64,000 nt of DNA from Psettodes erumei (Eukaryota > Chordata > Actinopteri > Pleuronectiformes > Psettodidae), in NCBI GenBank assembly GCA_016785225.1, contig JAFBJZ010000377.1:1488001-1552000 (forward strand). The letters run 5' to 3'. This document shows, piece after piece, positions 37,701-49,100 of this stretch (position 1 is its first letter; each line of letters begins with the position of its first letter). Position numbers and translations under genes: made by a program. The notes below the pieces were generated by a model that saw only the letters and a list, made by a program, of their open reading frames with translations, had not been told where the DNA came from and made no database searches.

Positions 37701-40700
37701 GAGAAAAGAAACTCATTCAGATGTTTTCTAGGAATTATGAGACAGGGAAAGGTTAAACAACACAACCGCTCTGATCTCTGCACGAGGGTAAAACTAAACG
37801 CTGCTTTCTTACCTTTCTGGAGGCTTTTGACATGTCCAGGCTTGCTGTGGACGTGGACGTGACTTCTCTTGGTTACCCTGATGGGGCTCCTCAGCGGACT
37901 TATAGCGTCGGGGATCCTCTTCAGGTTGCTCAGCGTGCGCATCATGGAGTCCTCGTCGTGAAGCAGCGGCACCGAGCTGGAGGGCTCCACGCTGTTCTCG
38001 TCGCTCTTTCCAGGGCTGAAGCTCTTCTTCGGCGTGAAGGCCAGGTCGCCGTACTTTTCCGGCGGCGCCGTCTCCTCTGTGGTGCTGCTGACTTTGGACA
38101 CCCCGATGCAGCCGGTGGAGGAGCTCGGCTCGGCCGCCGTGCTGCCGCCGTCGTCGCCGGCTTCTTCATTCGTCTGCGTTAACACGTAAATAGCCTCGGG
38201 CAGACTCAGCCCCTCCTGTGGAAGCGACTCCAGGCTTATCGTGCTGGACACGGCGTCTGTATCTTTCGCGCCGTCTTCCGCGAGACAAGCATCTTTCTTG
38301 TGAACGATGCCGCATGACGGAGGAGGAGGCGGTCCTTCAGCAGGCGGCTGAGAGTCCCGCGGTAGCACAGTGGGCGCAACTTGTAGATTTTGGGGACTGC
38401 AGGGAACGTCTTGGGCTGCAGGGTCTCCCTTTGAGGGCGAGGCAGTCGCACCTTTTCCCAGCGAACCCACGGGGAAGCTTTTCTCCTCCGCAGTTTCAGG
38501 ACCGTCCTCCCTCGACCGGAGCAGGGCGAGGTCAGAGACGGCAGCAGTTTGCTCAGTATTGTTTCCAGGGGTCGCCTCTTGTAAAGGGCCGCTTGTCGTG
38601 TGCTGTTTGGAGCTGCTGCTTCCAGATGCGTCACCGATGCCGTCCGCCGGCTCAGGTTTCTCCGCTGTCTGTCTGTCAGAGGCCAGCTCGTTTGAAATGT
38701 CCCCTTGTGCTGCTTTTGGAGAACTCCTCTCTGAGGGCTTTGGAGTGAGATACGCAGCCGCCTGATTCTCTGCAGCATCTGGGGGTTGTGCTGAGGTAGT
38801 TTGGGCCAAACCGTCTTCAAGCAGTTTGCCGGCTGCAGTTTCACTCAGGTTCTTGTCCTTCTCCTGGACTTCTCTTGCGTCCTCGCGCCTCCTGTCTGTC
38901 TTTTCACAGTTCGCATCTTTGGGGACATCTGAAAGTTTCTCTGCAACCTCTTCTGACCCATCTTCTAGTTCACTGCAGTCCACTTCATCAATGACACACA
39001 TGTCCTCATCATAAGCCTGTAAATTCTCGTCACCTGCTCTGTTCTCGGCGACCTCGTCCCCTGCCATGGGTTCATCCTGGCCAGCATCGAAGGGAAAAGT
39101 TGGCTTCTTAATGGGTGAGAGGGTGAGGTTCAACGTTTCCATGAAACAGAGTTTCCTGTTTGGACTGTTCTCCTCCACAGAGCTTTTCTCACTCACCTGT
39201 GATTCTTTAGATGATCTTTTCGAGGCCTCGTGTGTCTTTTCCTGCGTTTCCTTACTGCACACGTCCTCTCTACCTTTGTCCGATTCTTTTGATCTCCGTT
39301 TCTCGCCTTCTCTGCTCTCCTCTGTCGAAGCGCTCCTCTTGTGCTTCCTGCCGATTTCATCCTCGCGTCGTCTCTCGTCCTTCCTTTGATGATCCTTTGG
39401 AAGTCGCTCCCCCTCCCTCTCTTTGGAGGAATGCTGCGATCGCTCTGCACGTTGAATCGAAGAGGATTTCTTCCGGTCCTTTGAGTCCGACCTCCTGCTG
39501 TGCCCGTCGCTCAGCTTGATCCTTCTGTGATCTCGGCCGTGACCCTCTTTAGAACTACGAGCTGCGCTTTGTTCAGAGTCTGGCGTGGACAGTTTAGCTT
39601 TGTCCTGTCTCTTCTCTCTACTTCTCCCCTTGGTGTCATCGGAGGAAGCTGTGCCCTGTGAAGTCTCCGGTGGCGGGCTTTTAGTCCTGTCTGATCTGTG
39701 GTGGCCCTCAGCGTTTAGGTGGCTCCTGCTCTTACTGGACCTGGAGTCGTGCTTTCGTCCCATGTCTTTGTCTGCTTTGTGAGACCTGTTTGTTTCAGGG
39801 GCATGACAGTCCTTGTTGGGATGTGACCCGGTTCTGGGTCGCCTATCTGTTGATTCGGATTGTTTATGACTTTGATATTTCTCCTCCCTGCGCTTAGACT
39901 TGTGTTTGTCAGAGTCACTGCTGTTGGACTTTCTGCCAGCGTGCTCGGACTGTCTTTCCAGTATTTCACCATCTCCTCTTGAAGAACTTTTTGAATCGCT
40001 TTGAGATGCTGCTTTCTGAGCTTTGGCCTCGATGCAGGGGCCAAAGGGCTGATTGGTCGAACTATTACTTTCCGTCCTTGAAGATTGACAAGGTTCCCGT
40101 GGTGGCTGGTTCTCCCTGGGAGGTGGCAGACGTGGAGGAGGGGGAGGGGGTGGAGGAACGGCTGGAGGAGGAGGAGGAGGAGGCGGAAGAGGAGGATTTG
40201 AGGGTGTTGGAGGATACGGCCTACTGCCGGAGCTGCCTGTAGAGGTCCAACTGGAGGACTTTTGATTCCGCAGATTATTGAGGTGAGGCTCATGATGATG
40301 ATGATGATGATAGCGACCTTTCTCTGACCTGAGGAAAAACAAGTTTAAACAATTGATTTATGCTTGAGCTCACATCCAATCAGAAGTCAGAGCTTTTGGT
40401 CTGCAGACCACAGATGTTAGAGGGTCATGACACAAACAAGCTACTTGGCCCGAGTTACCTCCCAGCATTATTTCTTGAAACTGTCGGATTAACTCATTAA
40501 GGAGTATTTTATAACTACATTAACCCACAACCCAACCCATTATTGTAAAACAGGCCAAAAAAATCAGCAGTTTATATGTACGGATACATAATTAAAAAGA
40601 AAAAGACTTACCGTTGACTCAACCTCTGAATCTCAGCATCTTTCCGTGACACTTCCAGTCTCGCAGTTTGTAAAAGTGCAGAGATGTTCCTTTTGAGACG

Positions 40701-41853
40701 GTAGTTCTCTGTGTTCAAGCCGGTGTTCTATTTAAGAAGAGAGACAGAGGCAGAAACCACGTTAGTGCCGGTAACCTTCACTTTCCACCAGTTCAGGTTC
40801 AACACCTTACAATGGACCCATCGTTTCTGCTTTGAAACAGCAGTTGTTGAAAAAAAGCGAAAGCAAGTGAAACAGTAAATTACATCTGCCCTTTTAAGAT
40901 TTTGTCTCGTATTACCTTTCAGGATACCTTTAAAACAGAAGGTTTTGGAAACTTCGCTAAATAATAATAATATTAATACACCTTTCCAGCAGCTAAAAAA
41001 TAAGGAAAACAGAACAAACCTGCATCTCCATCTGCTCCAGTCTCCTACGCAACTCTTTTATTTGGTTTTGAGCTGCTTGGAATCTGGACTTTAACTGCAG
41101 ACACACAAGTGCGATGATAAGTCAGCTGAGCGCAGCCTCCTCATTAAATGCCTGTAGATTTTTATATTTTTACCAGCTCTGCTAAACTATTTCTACTGAT
41201 CTCTGCACACACTGACAGCAACGCCAACTCACCTCTGTGTACGATGCTTCTCTGCTCCGCTGTTCCTCTGTGACAATTTCTTCATATAGATCCATACACT
41301 CTTTCAGCTGAGATGGATTCGGAGGTGACTTCTCTGTAATAACCCCAAAAAAATGACAAGAATAAATAAATCACCAGTCCGCCACAATGATGAACAGAGG
41401 AACCTGTGCTATCGGTGCTAATATTTCATCATAGAAGAAAAGCAACCGTTGTACCTATGTTGCTGCTGAAATCCATATCCAGGCCATCGTAGATATCCAC
41501 AGAGTCCTCCTTGGCATCAGGTACCAAGACTGTGAAAATGAAACAGGATTTACAATACAGCCATAATCTAACTTTATACCACATACATCTTAACCCTTAG
41601 GAAATTTCAAATCAACCTCATGTTCATTCTCACATACTACGGATGCTGCACTTTTGATGCATGGTGAGAATCTCTTAAGGTTCTTTATAGTACACTGACA
41701 CTAAAATAAAATTGCTTGATGCACTCTGCAGCAAAGAGGCAGAATTCCCCATACACCACAAACACTACACTACATAAATCTAAATGTAACAGCCTGTTTA
41801 CGTATAGACTTAAACTTACGTCCAGATGCATCATTGATGTCGATGTCCTCCAT
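34800..41853 (-). CDS. casp8ap2: casp8ap2 (FLASH), histone-mRNA 3' processing and apoptosis-linked scaffold
   Basis: FLASH works in histone locus bodies, binding Lsm11 through its N-terminus and NPAT through its C-terminal SANT/Myb-like domain; it was first described as a caspase-8 partner. Nine coding exons join in phase: 41853-41820, 41529-41455, 41333-41233, 41094-41020, 40727-40612, 40328-37813, 37681-35164, 35060-34961, 34862-34800. That is 5598 bases, 1865 residues plus stop (human about 1980). Early residues include DIYDGLDMDF and MDLYEEIVTEEQ, then a coiled coil (residues about 60-133). The middle is Ser/Lys/Arg-rich and disordered with a His run and proline runs, then LNLTLSPIKK, TELEEGEILS, a helical block near residues 1100-1200 (GIVKRIFEQQAVDLKQKLWD), and LTEQQASSLTFNLV. 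The end is LSAKNVVRKKGEVVIAWTR plus the SANT-like domain. All nine exons are open, so the gene is intact. Confidence 0.96.
40329..41819 (-). other. casp8ap2: casp8ap2 short introns between the N-terminal exons
   Basis: The five introns here (40329-40611, 40728-41019, 41095-41232, 41334-41454, 41530-41819) have GT-AG ends and contain nothing else recognisable. A sixth, 131-bp intron (37682-37812) separates the two giant exons and a seventh (35061-35163) precedes the SANT-coding exon. Confidence 0.85.
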
Positions 41854-43154
41854 TGTCCCCAATATCTCTGCGGCTAAGTTTCTTCAGGAGTACCTGATAC
41901 AATGCAAACAGATAATCAGTAATCATTGTAAAATTGTCAATACGATACCACACTGTATATATATCATTGCAATAAACAGCTATGTATTCTGTAATGACGG
42001 GTTTCTCGTGCCACAGAGGTCCATACTGTCGGTGTCATTGTGTGTGGCGGACAGACCGAGGCTGATCGTGGGGTCGTTAGCGTGATCAACGTGGTGGTCG
42101 CGCCGGAGGTCTTTTGTTCACTGCGGACAGCTTTTTGTTCTGGCTCAGGCTCCAGCTAACATTAACATTGCTACAGCTTGTCCTCACCACGACCGAGAGT
42201 TCTGCTTCTCCTGAGATCTGCGCTTGAATCAGGTGTTAAAGAGGACAGAATGGGGCCAACCCAACATAACCCCTGTTTATATCCATGCATATCTTCATTG
42301 AGAATATCGTGGTGTGTTTTATTTGATTTACTTGGCATTTTATTGTTATTTATCAACAGGTTTAGTCCTGTTTAAGCCACCGTGGGCTGCGTATTCGACT
42401 TCACCGCTGCCGGTGTTGCCTCCCACTCGGAGTAAACGGGAGTAAACCGTTCCTCAGTCTGTCGGTTAGTAATACTGTAAAATGGACTTTACAGTAAGCT
42501 ACCCATAAATCGGTCGACTTACTTGTGTGTACGTATTGTTATGTGTCCTCTCGTTGTTGACAACCGTAAAGTCGCGCCAAGACTTCATTGCACAGGAAGT
42601 AACGACATTTTCCCGCGGTCTGTCACTGCCTTGGGTGTATTCTTGCAGCTCCTCGGTTTAGAAAAGAAAAAAAAATCCTCAAAGTAGGAGTCAGACCTTG
42701 AATGTCATCAAGCGCACGGCGACTCGCGCTCTCCCCATGCGTCTCTCATTCTCCCGCGGCCATCTGACATTCACCAGATTATTAAAACCACGGCGGATTC
42801 GGGCAGTTAGCTCGGCCGAAAGTTGTTCCTCTCTCGCGGCGAGAGTTGTGCGCTATGCCGGCGTCACTACCCGCGCGCGTCATCACCGTGCGACGTCGAG
42901 GACGGGCGGGGGAGGGAGAGGGGGGCAATCCAAACCGACCCGGAAGGAGTTGTGTCTCACTCACATGTGGACAGGATTTTAACACCAGTGACGGGAACGT
43001 GCTTGTGTGTTGTGGTACAAGCTCAAGGCAGACGAGCGCGTGATGAGCCTCACAGTTTGCAACGTTATCAATAAATCCGGATACCTGCTTAGTTGACCGC
43101 GTGAGATCCTTTTCCCGTCGTAGACTGCTGCCCCTGCGAGCGACAAATGATAGG
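41854..43154. promoter_or_regulatory. Divergent promoter region between casp8ap2 and mdn1
   Basis: The start codons of casp8ap2 (41853, minus) and mdn1 (43155, plus) are 1.3 kb apart and point away from each other. The part around 42580-43130 is CpG-rich, with ETS-type motifs ACAGGAAGT (42592-42600) and CCGGAAG (42940-42946) and a GC box-like GGGCGGGGG near 42903-42911. A 5'UTR acceptor (TGTATCAG) for casp8ap2 lies near 41895, so at least one non-coding exon of that gene is inside this region. No TATA box is evident. Shared regulation is inferred. Confidence 0.6.
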
Positions 43155-43167
43155 ATGGAAAATTTAG
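43147..43167 (+). promoter_or_regulatory. Short uORF overlapping the mdn1 start codon
   Basis: An ATG at 43147 opens a six-codon frame that ends at TAG 43165-43167, overlapping the mdn1 ATG (43155) in another frame. Its context is weak (C at -3, A at +4), while the main ATG has A at -3 and G at +4, so leaky scanning would favour the main start. Confidence 0.5.
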
Positions 43168-46100
43168 AATTGAGCCTGTCATCACTGGGCACCATATCCA
43201 GGCATGTTGACAAAAGTCACAACGAGCTCAGCCAGTATCTGTCAAAACAGGTAAGATGTGTTCATTTCGGACTTGTATGGAATCAAATTATGTGTTTACA
43301 GTTCATTTTCACACTTCGAGTCAGAACATGTCCTCTGTGCAGCAAGCAGTAACCTTCCCCTCACATGTCAGGGGCCATCGTCCAGATCACATCATTTTGG
43401 TGTTCTAATCTAATTTGTTGTTAAATATATGCTGCTGCATCAGAAGAAACAGTGGATTCATGTTTGATTTTTATATCCATCAATCAACATTTAAGTCAAA
43501 ACCTTGTGATCTATCCTCAGATATGGAGCCAGCAGGACAGACAGTGTATTCTGGAGTGCTTGGCTCAGCTGTTGCTGGAGAAGGACTACACTTTATTGAT
43601 CGCGCGGCACCTGCGGCCGCTGATCCTGGACCTGCTGGAGCGGAACGCAGAGAGGGTCAAAGTCAGTGGCCGGATTAACCATGACCTCCATGAGCGCCTG
43701 TGCGTGGCCCTCAGCAAGCTCCTCAGCATCAGTCCCGATGCGCAGGCGTAAGTGGACCCTGTTCTCATCACACTGTGTATCTGAAAGGTCCTCACCTCAC
43801 TGTTACCTGTAAAGAAACTTCCCCTGACTTTGCTGCATCAGTTCACATAGCTGAAAAATGTGTTGTGGGGGGTGATTTCTTCTTCCCCTGTGCAAAAGTT
43901 TCTTTTTACTTCAAAGTAAGCAAAATAAACATAATTATCAATCAGATTTTGTACAGTTTTATCACAATATAAACATAAATAATGAAGGTATTGTGCCTAG
44001 TTTTGTCTCAGGGCCGCTCTACAACTCAGGACCTGAAAAAGCTGGAGCCAGGGTGCGGTTGGCCTAGTTTAACCTAAAGACTAACTTTTCTCTGTTCAAA
44101 ATTCAAAAATTCACAACTCAGTAACTCAAATGCTGTCATATTTACACAAGTTTTCACATTTGTATAATCAGGACACAGACAGAAATGTCAAAGTGGCACT
44201 TTGTGGGTTTTGGTGATTTATTTGCTGGAGCTACTTCCAAGCAAACGACAGGTGGACTGTTGCCTGTGCAACAGCTTCCTGGGTCTTGTTATCACAGTGA
44301 GATTCCCTGGTTTGTTAGCGTTGTGCCTGTGCAGAGTGTAGAATTAAAAATCTGTGCTCACTGATCGTACTGTGCAACCTGTGCTGTGGCCAGAGAGACT
44401 CACAAAGTGCTGGATGGATAGCTACACTGTAGATAGTCAGGAAATTGTTCCAGCACTTAACTCCCTCTCACAACTAGCTGTTTCTACATTTCTGTTTGTG
44501 TACACATTAAATAAATGAGATACAGGATGTTTTTCAGTGAGCTTTAGAGGTGTTCATTTCTGAACTTTGGAAGAAAGCCAAGTGAGCTGTTATGCTAAGC
44601 TAGGCTAAGGTGTCCTGACTTCAGCCCTGTACACATGAACATGAGATTGGTTTGGATCATCTCATCTCACTCTTAAATAAAAAATAAATGTACTTTCTGA
44701 AGAAGTTTGATGTACTCCTTTAACTAATTGTCTTTAACATAATTTTCTGTTACATTCACAAACACATTTAGAATGAATGACATCAACTCAAACCAAACCC
44801 AACGAATGGTAAAGCTTGTGTTCCTGGGGCCCCTTAGGGTCTGGGGTCATGCGGCGGTTGCCAGATTTGCACAGATCGTAATCCAAGTAATTTTCCATTT
44901 CCTCAGCTTTGCTGCAAGGTACTTCAACAGCGCCCCCCCAGTTTTTCAGAGGCTCTTCTTCACCATTGAAGAGTCATCAGCTGTACAGTACGGCCCCAGG
45001 AGGATGAAGATGCGTGACTTGATGGGCGCCACCCTACGCTTCCTCCAGAGCGACTGTGCCAAATTTCGAATGCTGTGGGACTGGAGTCCCTGTGTGTCCC
45101 AGCTGCTCACCAGCGACGTCATGGTTCGAGGGTACGTACCTGCCTTCTCTTTAGACCCGCAGAGGCTTCCTGGGCCAGGGTGTCCTTGATGTCTTTGTGG
45201 TTGTAGGCGGTTCCAGTGACTTTTAAAGCAAAGCAACTGTTCTGAATATGTTGTTTGTAGTAAACTGGCTAAAATAACGTATCTGTCCAGTTCTTCTTCT
45301 CCTTTACAAGGTAAGTGCTGAGTCTCAGCATTAATTTGAGTATGTTCAGGTCAGTATTGGAAGAAAGAGCATGCCAGGGAAGATGTGTACTGTATGTTTT
45401 CTTCACTGCAAGCAAACCTTTTTATAATTTCTTGCTTCATTTACTGCCAATAAACCAGCATCCACACTTCAGAATACCTGTTGATCACATTGATATGTGT
45501 TCATGATTTTCTACAGTTTATAATTAAGACCCTTTCTTTTCCCCCTCCCATATGTGTCTTAGTATTTTACATGAAGCTGTTACAGTGTTAATCCTGTTGT
45601 GTATCTTTGCTACAGCTTTTTGTGCAGGTTTTTTGCTTTCTGCTTTTTCAACCAGTAAATTAAACATCCTGTTTTCTCCCGCTGTCTCTCGCAGGTACAC
45701 CGCCCATTGTTTAGCGCTGGTCTCACATATGACTGATAATCAGAAAACCATCTTTCTGAGAAAGGTGTTGACAAATGATGAGATCCTGCACATGAAAATG
45801 AAGTAAGTTCTGAAAATTTTGTTTCCCTGAAAGTTCTACATTGTCAAAATGCATTGTTTGCCCATACCCAGCTGCAATAAGTAAAATGATGCTTCCTTAG
45901 CTGTATGCCATGTCCTTTATTTTGATTTCATCTAGAGCCTTGGAAGAAACTCAGCAGCTGGAGGTAGAAACGGCTCTGGTGTTGGCCAATCAGGGCTCTG
46001 TGATGTGGCGGCAGGAGAAAGCCAATAAATTTACTCGGGGCCAGGTGGTGTCAGAGGACCTGTCGCAGAATGTGGTGGCTGTCTGTGGTGTTGTACTACC

Positions 46101-49100
46101 CAGGATAGTTCCTCGACAGGCTGAGCAGGCATGTACCCTCCCAAATAAAAGTGCCACTGCTATTATTTTTTTTTGTAAATTTCTAATGTTGCACTCTGTT
46201 CACAGATAAACCAAAAGGATCTGGTGCTGGTCGAATCCACCTGTCGTAATCTTAGGAGAGTGGCACTGGCTGTAGCTTCCCAGAAGCCCGTGCTTCTCGA
46301 GGGTCCCATTGGGTGCAGCAAAACCGCCTTGGTGGAGTTCGTGGCTGCTATCACAGGACACACCAAAGCTACGGAGATTCTTAAGGTCCAGCTTGGGGAT
46401 CAGACTGACAGCAAGGTGAGAGAGTGTGTCATCAATCTTAATGTTACACATTCAGTTTAACTTCCTAGGAATGAGACTGTACTTTTCTCTGTGGCAACTC
46501 GTAATGTCCTCTGTGGCTCTGGAGGAAGTCTGCATTGCAAAGTGGGGATGAGAGGTTTGAAAGTAGAGTGCATTCAGGAGGCAGTTATACAGTTATTCCA
46601 TTATGGGAAATGTTTGACCATCTCTTTCTTACTGTGTCACTTGCAAATCTCCCACCTTTAAAGAAGCGAAAGATTATGAAATTACTAAAGTGCCTTTTGT
46701 AAAATTTAACAGAGGAGAAATGAAAAATGGGAAACCTGGAAATGTGTTTGTGTTGCAGATGCTGCTGGGAATGTACCGTTGCACTGATATTCCAGGGAAG
46801 TTCGTGTGGCAGCCGGGAACACTGACACAAGCTGTATCCAAAGGCCAGTGGATCCTCTTGGAAGACATTGACCATGCACCTCTGGATGTGGTGGGTGTAA
46901 CCTGAGAACTTTATAGATAATCACCTTGAATATTATCTGAATAAATTAACAAGCAGATTATTAGTATTAGATCTATATCTTTGTGGCAGCCAACAAATGG
47001 ACTGAAATGTTTTTGTGCAGATATCTGTGCTACTGCCTTTAATGGAGAATAAAAAGCTGATGATTCCAGGACGGGAGGATTGCATCGATGTTGCACCTGG
47101 ATTTCAGTTTTTGCAACAAGAAGGTAAGAACATCATTGCCTTCTGAGTGTGTGGTACATATGATACAGCAGCTTGGCAGTCCTACATTCACAGCATTTAT
47201 ATGCACAATTATGATGTCATTATTAAGTTATTTGCAGTGACATGATTTGTCACCCTCCACACACTGCACATGATCAGACACGTTGTCTCACTTACATTGA
47301 GGTCAGAGTCGTTTGATTCTGTCTTTGAATAACAGCAGCACATGCTGGGTTGTTCAAACAAAAAGTTAAAGATGTCGTTTTGTGATAGGTAAAAAAGGAG
47401 TTCACACCGCCACACACATAAGTGGGTACGATTATCAGATTTTCTGTTTCGAAAACCACAAATAACAGTGAGACATCTTTGTCAACTGCAGAATGTACTA
47501 CAGCGGTGGCAGCTGGCATAAGCCACAGAACTCTCATGCAGCGCTGCTGGACAAGTACTGGACCAAGCTGCAAATGGGCAACATGACACGTGAAGAGCTG
47601 AAGAAGGTGAAAAATGTTATGTTTAAAAAAAATATGTTATTATTCCTATCTTGGCATTGCTTTAACCTCCTGATATGATGTTTTTGTGTAGGTGGTCGTC
47701 AGCAGGTATCCTCGGCTTACCATGGTGGCGGACCGGCTCCTGGACATCTACTGCCAGCTGACCGGGGAGAGACACTCTGACTCGGACACAAGCAGCCATC
47801 AAACCCCCGACGATGCCCAGCAGCACCACTCTGAGAGCAGAGGCACGCTGCTGGAGGGGAGAGCCCTCTCACTGAGGTCAGGCATCGCCCTCATTTTAAA
47901 GGACACATGTTAAAACTGAACGCTGTAACAAACCACAAACTAACACTAAAACAAGCGGCACTGCTTTCCTGAAGAAGAGCTAATACACTGCCCATTACAT
48001 GATAGAAAAGCTATTTCCCCCTAGTTACAGTCGGGAAGGAACATTCGCTGTTTTGCTGGGAATGACACACTTGTTTAAAATCTGATGTAATACAAGGTCT
48101 ACTCTAATGTATCTGGCACACTGATTTAATACACTGTCTGTCTGCCAATGGTATATTGGCCCTCATCTTTAAAACTCCATGCCCCCAGTTTATACTGCAG
48201 GTTTCCTGTGCAGTATTTGAAATATCAAGTCTCATTTAAGAAAATAAGTGATGATGTCATCATCAAAGCTCCACAGGCGACTTTTTACAGTTGTTTTCTC
48301 AGGTGGAGTAGTAAAATCCATCACAAGCAACCTGACCTTTATTGGTAAAATCAGTGGAGGGCCCTATAACCCCACCTACAAAGCCCTGATTGGTTGACAG
48401 CTGTTTATTAAACATGTATGATTAGTGAAAAAATATTGATTTACATATCTGAATGGACTGATTGTATAAAGCCCCACACCTAAGTTTATACCACCATTAG
48501 TGACAGAGCAGAAGCTTGATGATGGGATGCATTTCTGTGCAGTACATTCTTGGACTCACAATTTTACTGTCAGCATTTTTCAATGAAGCGGTATTGTTTT
48601 CAACACAAGAGGTTCATTCCTAGCAAAGTGCTGAAATTCTCCTAACGTTATGTGCAGCATGACTGCCTCACAGCAACATTTCATCCTGATCGTCATTGAG
48701 GGAGAACGTGGCGAGCTTTAGCCCCCCTGGTCTTACATCCGTCAGACCCACTCCCCCGTCACCTCCAACATTAAAACTACCAGCCAGTCTGCAGCAGCAG
48801 CCTCCACCACTTTAATTAGCTTTCCACTCGCCGCTGCCGTGTTCAATAGATCATTGATTGGACTGTCCTCCGGACGATGGGATCACGGATTCTCCGGGTC
48901 AGAGCGGGTCATCGTTATTAGTTAACAGCTTTGTAAACCACCTCCTCACTTCGAGACATCACATGACTTTCCTGCTGCTTTTAGGGTTTTCCAAATGCTT
49001 CCAGTGTGGTCCACAGAAGCTGTGTTGGTGAAGAGTCAGCTATAATCAATGTGTCTGTAGTTTCCATGCTCTGCATGCTTTTCATGGATCAGTGTAATTA

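Noticed and set aside
48240..48640. C/D box snoRNA in mdn1 intron 10 (TGATGA motifs)
   Set aside because: No properly spaced D box or terminal stem was found beside the TGATGA motifs.
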